Below, in pieces: positions 7,201 to 8,383 of a DNA stretch of 8,383 bases. Location of the stretch: NCBI GenBank assembly GCA_945949035.1, contig CAMFDH010000047.1, positions 1-8,383 of the forward strand. Direction: 5' to 3'. Every line of letters begins with the position of its first letter. Within the stretch, counting starts at the first letter, position 1. The position numbers and the translations under genes were made by a program. Source of the stretch: an uncultured Actinomyces sp. Its GTDB lineage: Bacteria; Actinomycetota; Actinomycetes; Actinomycetales; Actinomycetaceae. Under the pieces are notes generated by a model, which saw only the letters and a list, made by a program, of their open reading frames with translations, was not told the origin of the DNA and did no database searches.

Positions 7201-7504
7201 GTTTCACCGAGAGGTTGAGGGCGGTCTGACCGCCGAGGTTCGGTAGCAGCGCATCGGGACGGGAGGCTGCTATCACCTGCTCCAGCGAACCTGCGGTGAG
7301 GGGTTCAATGTAGGTCTCATCAGCCATCAGTGGGTCGGTCATGATGGTGGCGGGATTGGAGTTGACCAGGGCGACCTTGTAGCCAAGACGTCGCAGGGCT
7401 TTGCAGGCTTGGGTTCCCGAGTAGTCGAACTCGCAGGCCTGACCGATCACGATCGGGCCGGAACCAATAATCAGCACCTTGTCAATGTCGTCCCGCTTGG
7501 GCAT
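4259..7504 (-). CDS. carB: Carbamoyl-phosphate synthase large subunit
   Basis: CarB makes carbamoyl phosphate from bicarbonate, two ATP and ammonia delivered by the glutaminase subunit CarA, feeding pyrimidine and arginine synthesis. From the ATG at 7504 it has 1081 residues, the expected full length. It opens with the canonical MPKRDDIDKVLIIGSGPIVI. The two homologous halves are clear: GSGPIVIGQACEFDYSG (14-30) and GGGPNRIGQGIEFDYC (564-579). ATP-grasp 1 (about 128-330) has RPAYTMGGAGGG (169-180) and EINPRTSRSSALASK (298-312). ATP-grasp 2 (about 672-870) has RPSYVLGGRGM (713-723) and EANPRASRTVPLVSK (839-853). An allosteric MGS-like domain fills about 940-1075 (IATDGTADYLATHGI, NTPAGT). GGAGGA (7514-7509), four bases before the ATG, is a good ribosome binding site and fixes the start; an in-frame GTG at 7627 has none. 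carA is not upstream: the next gene is rmuC, divergent. The linker and several motifs differ from usual CarB wording (see findings). Confidence 0.98.
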   Translation of the reverse strand: MPKRDDIDKVLIIGSGPIVIGQACEFDYSGTQACKALRRLGYKVALVNSNPATIMTDPLMADETYIEPLTAGSLEQVIAASRPDALLPNLGGQTALNLSVKLEEEGTLKRHGVSMIGITRDVIERGEDRETFKQVMAEIGVETPRSKTVTSVDDAVAFAAVTGYPVVVRPAYTMGGAGGGFVDDEDELTEVAARGIQASPIDQVLIEESILGWQELEVEVIRDAKNQMISVCFIENVDPVGVHTGDSFCTAPMLTIEPELQQRLEQIAHLIVSEIGVIGGTNVQMAHDPASGRVVVIEINPRTSRSSALASKATGLPIAMVSTLLAAGLTLDEIPYWRDGTLESYTPEGDYVVAKMARWAFEKFPAAKDQLGTQMRAVGEVMSIARDYKEALGKAARSLENGRDALGDAPALRQIGEDELLKLATIPSSNRQYALYEALRRGVPSSQLADATSITPWFLEQMAQVVAAEVDVTLYDLKSLPEDVLRKAKQAGLGDAYLAGLLGVSESELRAVRLSMGIKHHFGTVPVSGVEDAEYYYSTYFPVETEGGEEEEPPHTKPRIMVLGGGPNRIGQGIEFDYCCVHAAYTLRESGFETIMVNCNPETVSTDYDTADRLYFEPLTVEDVLAIVEREQPDGVVCQFGGQTPLNIAQQLKDAGVPIIGTSPETIDLAEDRDRFRALMERLEIPMPRADMVVTADAAVQAAHQIGYPVIVRPSYVLGGRGMAIIHDDETLRIYMESAEGVSEKRPILIDQFLENALECEADALSDGREAFVPAVMEHVEYAGIHSGDSAAIIPSISISDTELETIRDYTRRIAVELGVVGLINIQYAISDGVVYVLEANPRASRTVPLVSKICDVNMASLATRLMLGETLASLNLKERHVPYFGVKEAVFPFNMFPEVDPVLGPEMRSTGEVLGLATSPGLAFYKSEEAALAQLPTSGCALVTIARRDRVDEGPGSPGDNLLRAARLLVERGFQLIATDGTADYLATHGIHAELIYKIHEDGPSAVDAIRDGQVQLVINTPAGTESEYDDSVLRKAAIRARVPYVTTTSEAYMAALGIAEHLDGEDSVRSLQQWHAQIV

Positions 7505-7522
7505 GTGGTCCTCCGACCCCTC

Positions 7523-7559
7523 GGCTGCGGGCCGCAAATCGCGGCTGGTGCAGAGCCTA
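7523..7559 (-). promoter_or_regulatory. carB leader: hairpin and possible -10 element
   Basis: GCCGC (7531-7535) and GCGGC (7541-7545) form a 5-bp stem with a 5-base loop, reinforced by outer arms CTGC (7525-7528) and GCAG (7550-7553). On the minus strand TAGGCT (7559-7554) resembles an actinobacterial -10 hexamer and would start transcription near 7547, about 43 bases before the carB ATG. No convincing -35 is present, and such a start would leave part of the hairpin outside the RNA, so the two readings compete. No known pyrimidine attenuator or PyrR-type leader was recognised. Confidence 0.2.
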
Positions 7560-7633
7560 GGGGGATGACCGAGAAGGATGCGGGCCCCGTTCAGCGCTGG
7601 GAAGTCACTTGCACAACCGCATGTCACAGGCGT

Positions 7634-7641
7634 AAAGGAGG
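7634..7641 (+). promoter_or_regulatory. Strong Shine-Dalgarno AAAGGAGG upstream of a TTG
   Basis: AAAGGAGG is a near-perfect match to the 16S anti-Shine-Dalgarno sequence, and six bases separate it from a TTG at 7648. It is better than the site before rmuC itself (a weak GGGA at 7730-7733). It is the reason for listing the short ORF that follows. Confidence 0.4.
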
Positions 7642-7647
7642 CAGATC

Positions 7648-7728
7648 TTGAGCGAGACCGAGGGGTGGGAGTCCATCTTGTCGGAGGGTGGTTCTATGGT
7701 GTGGGGGTTGGTGAAAACAGGCTCATGA
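7648..7728 (+). CDS. Possible 26-residue small ORF upstream of rmuC (TTG start)
   Basis: I do not recognise this peptide. It begins MSETEGWESILSEGG, continues with SMVWGLVKTGS and ends at TGA 7726-7728. It has an acidic first half and two tryptophans, but no convincing transmembrane segment or known domain. The case for it is the strong, ideally spaced AAAGGAGG before the TTG. It lies in the same reading frame as rmuC and its stop is followed by only four codons before the rmuC ATG at 7741, so it could be a leader peptide that couples translation into rmuC, or an older N-terminal extension of rmuC cut off by the TGA. Chance is possible at this length. Confidence 0.3.
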   Translation: MSETEGWESILSEGGSMVWGLVKTGS

Positions 7729-7740
7729 TGGGATTGCTCA

Positions 7741-8383
7741 ATGGACGCACTGGTGGTTGTGCTCTTGGTTTTGGTTCTGGTTGCCAGCGCGGCGGCAGCT
7801 GTGGCTGCGGTGCTCCTCTTACGCCGCTCCCATGGAACCGCAGGTGTCGGGGGTGCCGGCTACGATCCTGCCGTAGTCGCCGGGCAGATTGAAGCAGTGA
7901 ACCAACAGTTGCGCGTGATAGAGGCGACCCAGGGATCCCGTTCTGTCGAACTGCAGCAGGTCCTGGAAACTCGACTTTCCACGCTGGCATCAAGGAACAG
8001 CGAGGACTCTGCCCTCCGCATGAAGACGGAGTCAACGATGAGGGAAGAGCTGCAGAGGACTCTCGGAGAGCGACTAACGCAGATGGAGAACCGCATCGCT
8101 GAGCTCGCCAAAGAGCAAAACCAGGGACTCCTCCAAATGCGACGCGACAACGCAACCGAGATGGAAAAGATGCGCGTCAACAACGAAGAATCCCTCGAAA
8201 AGATGCGTGTCACCGTCGATGAGAAACTCCAGGGAACCCTCGAAAAACGCCTAGTCGAATCCTTCCTTCTCGTGACCAACAGACTCGAGCAAATGGAAAA
8301 CCGAGTTGCCGAACTCGCCAAAGAGCAGAACCAGGGACTCCTCCAAATGCGACGCGACAACGCAACCGAGATGGAAAAGATGC
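7741..8383 (+). CDS. rmuC: RmuC-type DNA recombination protein, N-terminal part (cut by right edge)
   Basis: RmuC proteins are membrane-anchored, coiled-coil proteins with a C-terminal nuclease-like domain that limit DNA inversions and other rearrangements at repeats. The first 214 residues are present. A hydrophobic anchor (MDALVVVLLVLVLVASAAAA, continuing to VLLLRR at 24-29) leads into a charged heptad-like region from about residue 45. EKMRVTVDEKLQGTLEKR at 153-170, continuing LVESFLLVTNRLEQ, matches the very conserved RmuC segment that normally precedes the catalytic domain, and is the basis of the call. Instead of moving on to that domain, the protein then repeats residues 115-144 at 185-214 (29 of 30 identical). 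The ATG at 7741 is preceded by an in-frame TGA at 7726; its ribosome binding site is weak (GGGA). The nuclease domain lies beyond the window, so it is not known whether the gene is intact. Confidence 0.85.
   Translation, partial: MDALVVVLLVLVLVASAAAAVAAVLLLRRSHGTAGVGGAGYDPAVVAGQIEAVNQQLRVIEATQGSRSVELQQVLETRLSTLASRNSEDSALRMKTESTMREELQRTLGERLTQMENRIAELAKEQNQGLLQMRRDNATEMEKMRVNNEESLEKMRVTVDEKLQGTLEKRLVESFLLVTNRLEQMENRVAELAKEQNQGLLQMRRDNATEMEKM
8083..8173 (+). repeat. In-frame direct repeat within rmuC, copy 1
   Basis: This 91-base unit encodes MENRIAELAKEQNQGLLQMR and the ten residues after it (115-144). It recurs exactly 210 bases (70 codons) downstream. The seven differences all lie in the first 36 bases (8083-8118), and 8119-8173 is identical to 8329-8383. 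Confidence 0.95.
8164..8211 (+). repeat. Short 33-base-period repeat inside the rmuC coiled coil
   Basis: GAAAAGATGCGCGTCA (8164-8179) recurs as GAAAAGATGCGTGTCA (8197-8212), 33 bases or 11 codons later, giving EKMRV twice (142-146 and 153-157). It starts a third time at 8374. An 11-residue step fits a hendecad coiled coil and adds to the repeat structure of this gene. Confidence 0.7.
8293..8383 (+). repeat. In-frame direct repeat within rmuC, copy 2 (runs to the window edge)
   Basis: This is the second copy of the unit, encoding MENRVAELAKEQNQGLLQMR and onward (185-214). Only one residue differs (I119 to V189); five of the seven base changes are synonymous. Identity is still complete at the last base, so the true repeat is longer than seen. 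Confidence 0.95.

Noticed and set aside
7505..7627. N-terminal extension of carB to the GTG at 7627
   Set aside because: The extra 41 residues do not resemble CarB, the canonical start MPKRDD lies at 7504, and GGAGGA sits four bases before that ATG.
7643..7648. AGATCT upstream of rmuC, the same hexamer as in the BCCT/HAD operator candidate
   Set aside because: Only the 6-base palindrome is shared. The flanking GG/CC and the paired half-site are absent, so I treat it as chance.
7694..8360. Minus-strand open frames (153 and 166 codons) opposite rmuC
   Set aside because: Their sequences mirror the rmuC coding strand, including its duplication. The plus strand shows a membrane anchor, a coiled coil and the RmuC signature, so the minus frames are shadows.
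1..8383. Mobile element, phage, CRISPR, toxin-antitoxin or defence island
   Set aside because: No transposase, integrase, terminal inverted repeats, spacer-repeat array, tRNA or paired toxin/antitoxin genes were seen. The only direct repeats are inside the rmuC coding sequence.

Overview
The window is GC-rich and carries tightly packed genes of actinobacterial character: a BetP-like BCCT transporter, a Cof-type HAD phosphatase, an RmuC-type protein and a LolD/MacB-type ABC system. A member of the Actinomycetales (for example Actinomycetaceae) is my best guess, but no taxonomic marker proves it. One gene, carB, has sequence features that look less typical of that phylum (see findings).

Layout, left to right. 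Bases 1-3195 hold three genes on the minus strand, read right to left: a BCCT osmolyte transporter (3195-1276), an ABC ATPase (1212-427) and an FtsX/MacB-type ABC permease that runs off the left edge (427-1). The ATPase stop and the permease start share one base, so these two form a coupled pair. The BCCT gene lies 63 bases upstream and may or may not be co-transcribed. Bases 3196-3371 are a divergent control region rich in inverted repeats. Next is a plus-strand Cof/HAD-IIB phosphatase (3372-4262). It runs tail to tail into carB (minus, 7504-4259), the large subunit of carbamoyl-phosphate synthetase. The two stop codons interlock in a shared CTAG, and a three-armed inverted repeat sits at the junction. 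Bases 7505-7740 are a second divergent spacer, holding the carB leader and a possible 26-codon small ORF with a strong ribosome binding site. From 7741 to the right edge a plus-strand gene encodes an RmuC-like membrane-anchored coiled-coil protein, cut off before its nuclease-like domain.

The genes look like ordinary chromosomal housekeeping and transport functions: pyrimidine/arginine precursor synthesis (carB), compatible-solute uptake (BCCT), export or lipoprotein-type ABC transport, a small-molecule phosphatase and a DNA-maintenance protein. I see no phage genes, transposases, integrases, CRISPR arrays, tRNAs or rRNAs. The most unusual signals are an in-frame 210-base-period duplication inside the rmuC coiled coil that is still in progress at the right edge, the interlocked carB/HAD 3' ends with mutually exclusive hairpins, a carB of unusual sequence type without carA beside it, and the small ORF before rmuC. 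I found no clear evidence of an entirely new multi-gene system.
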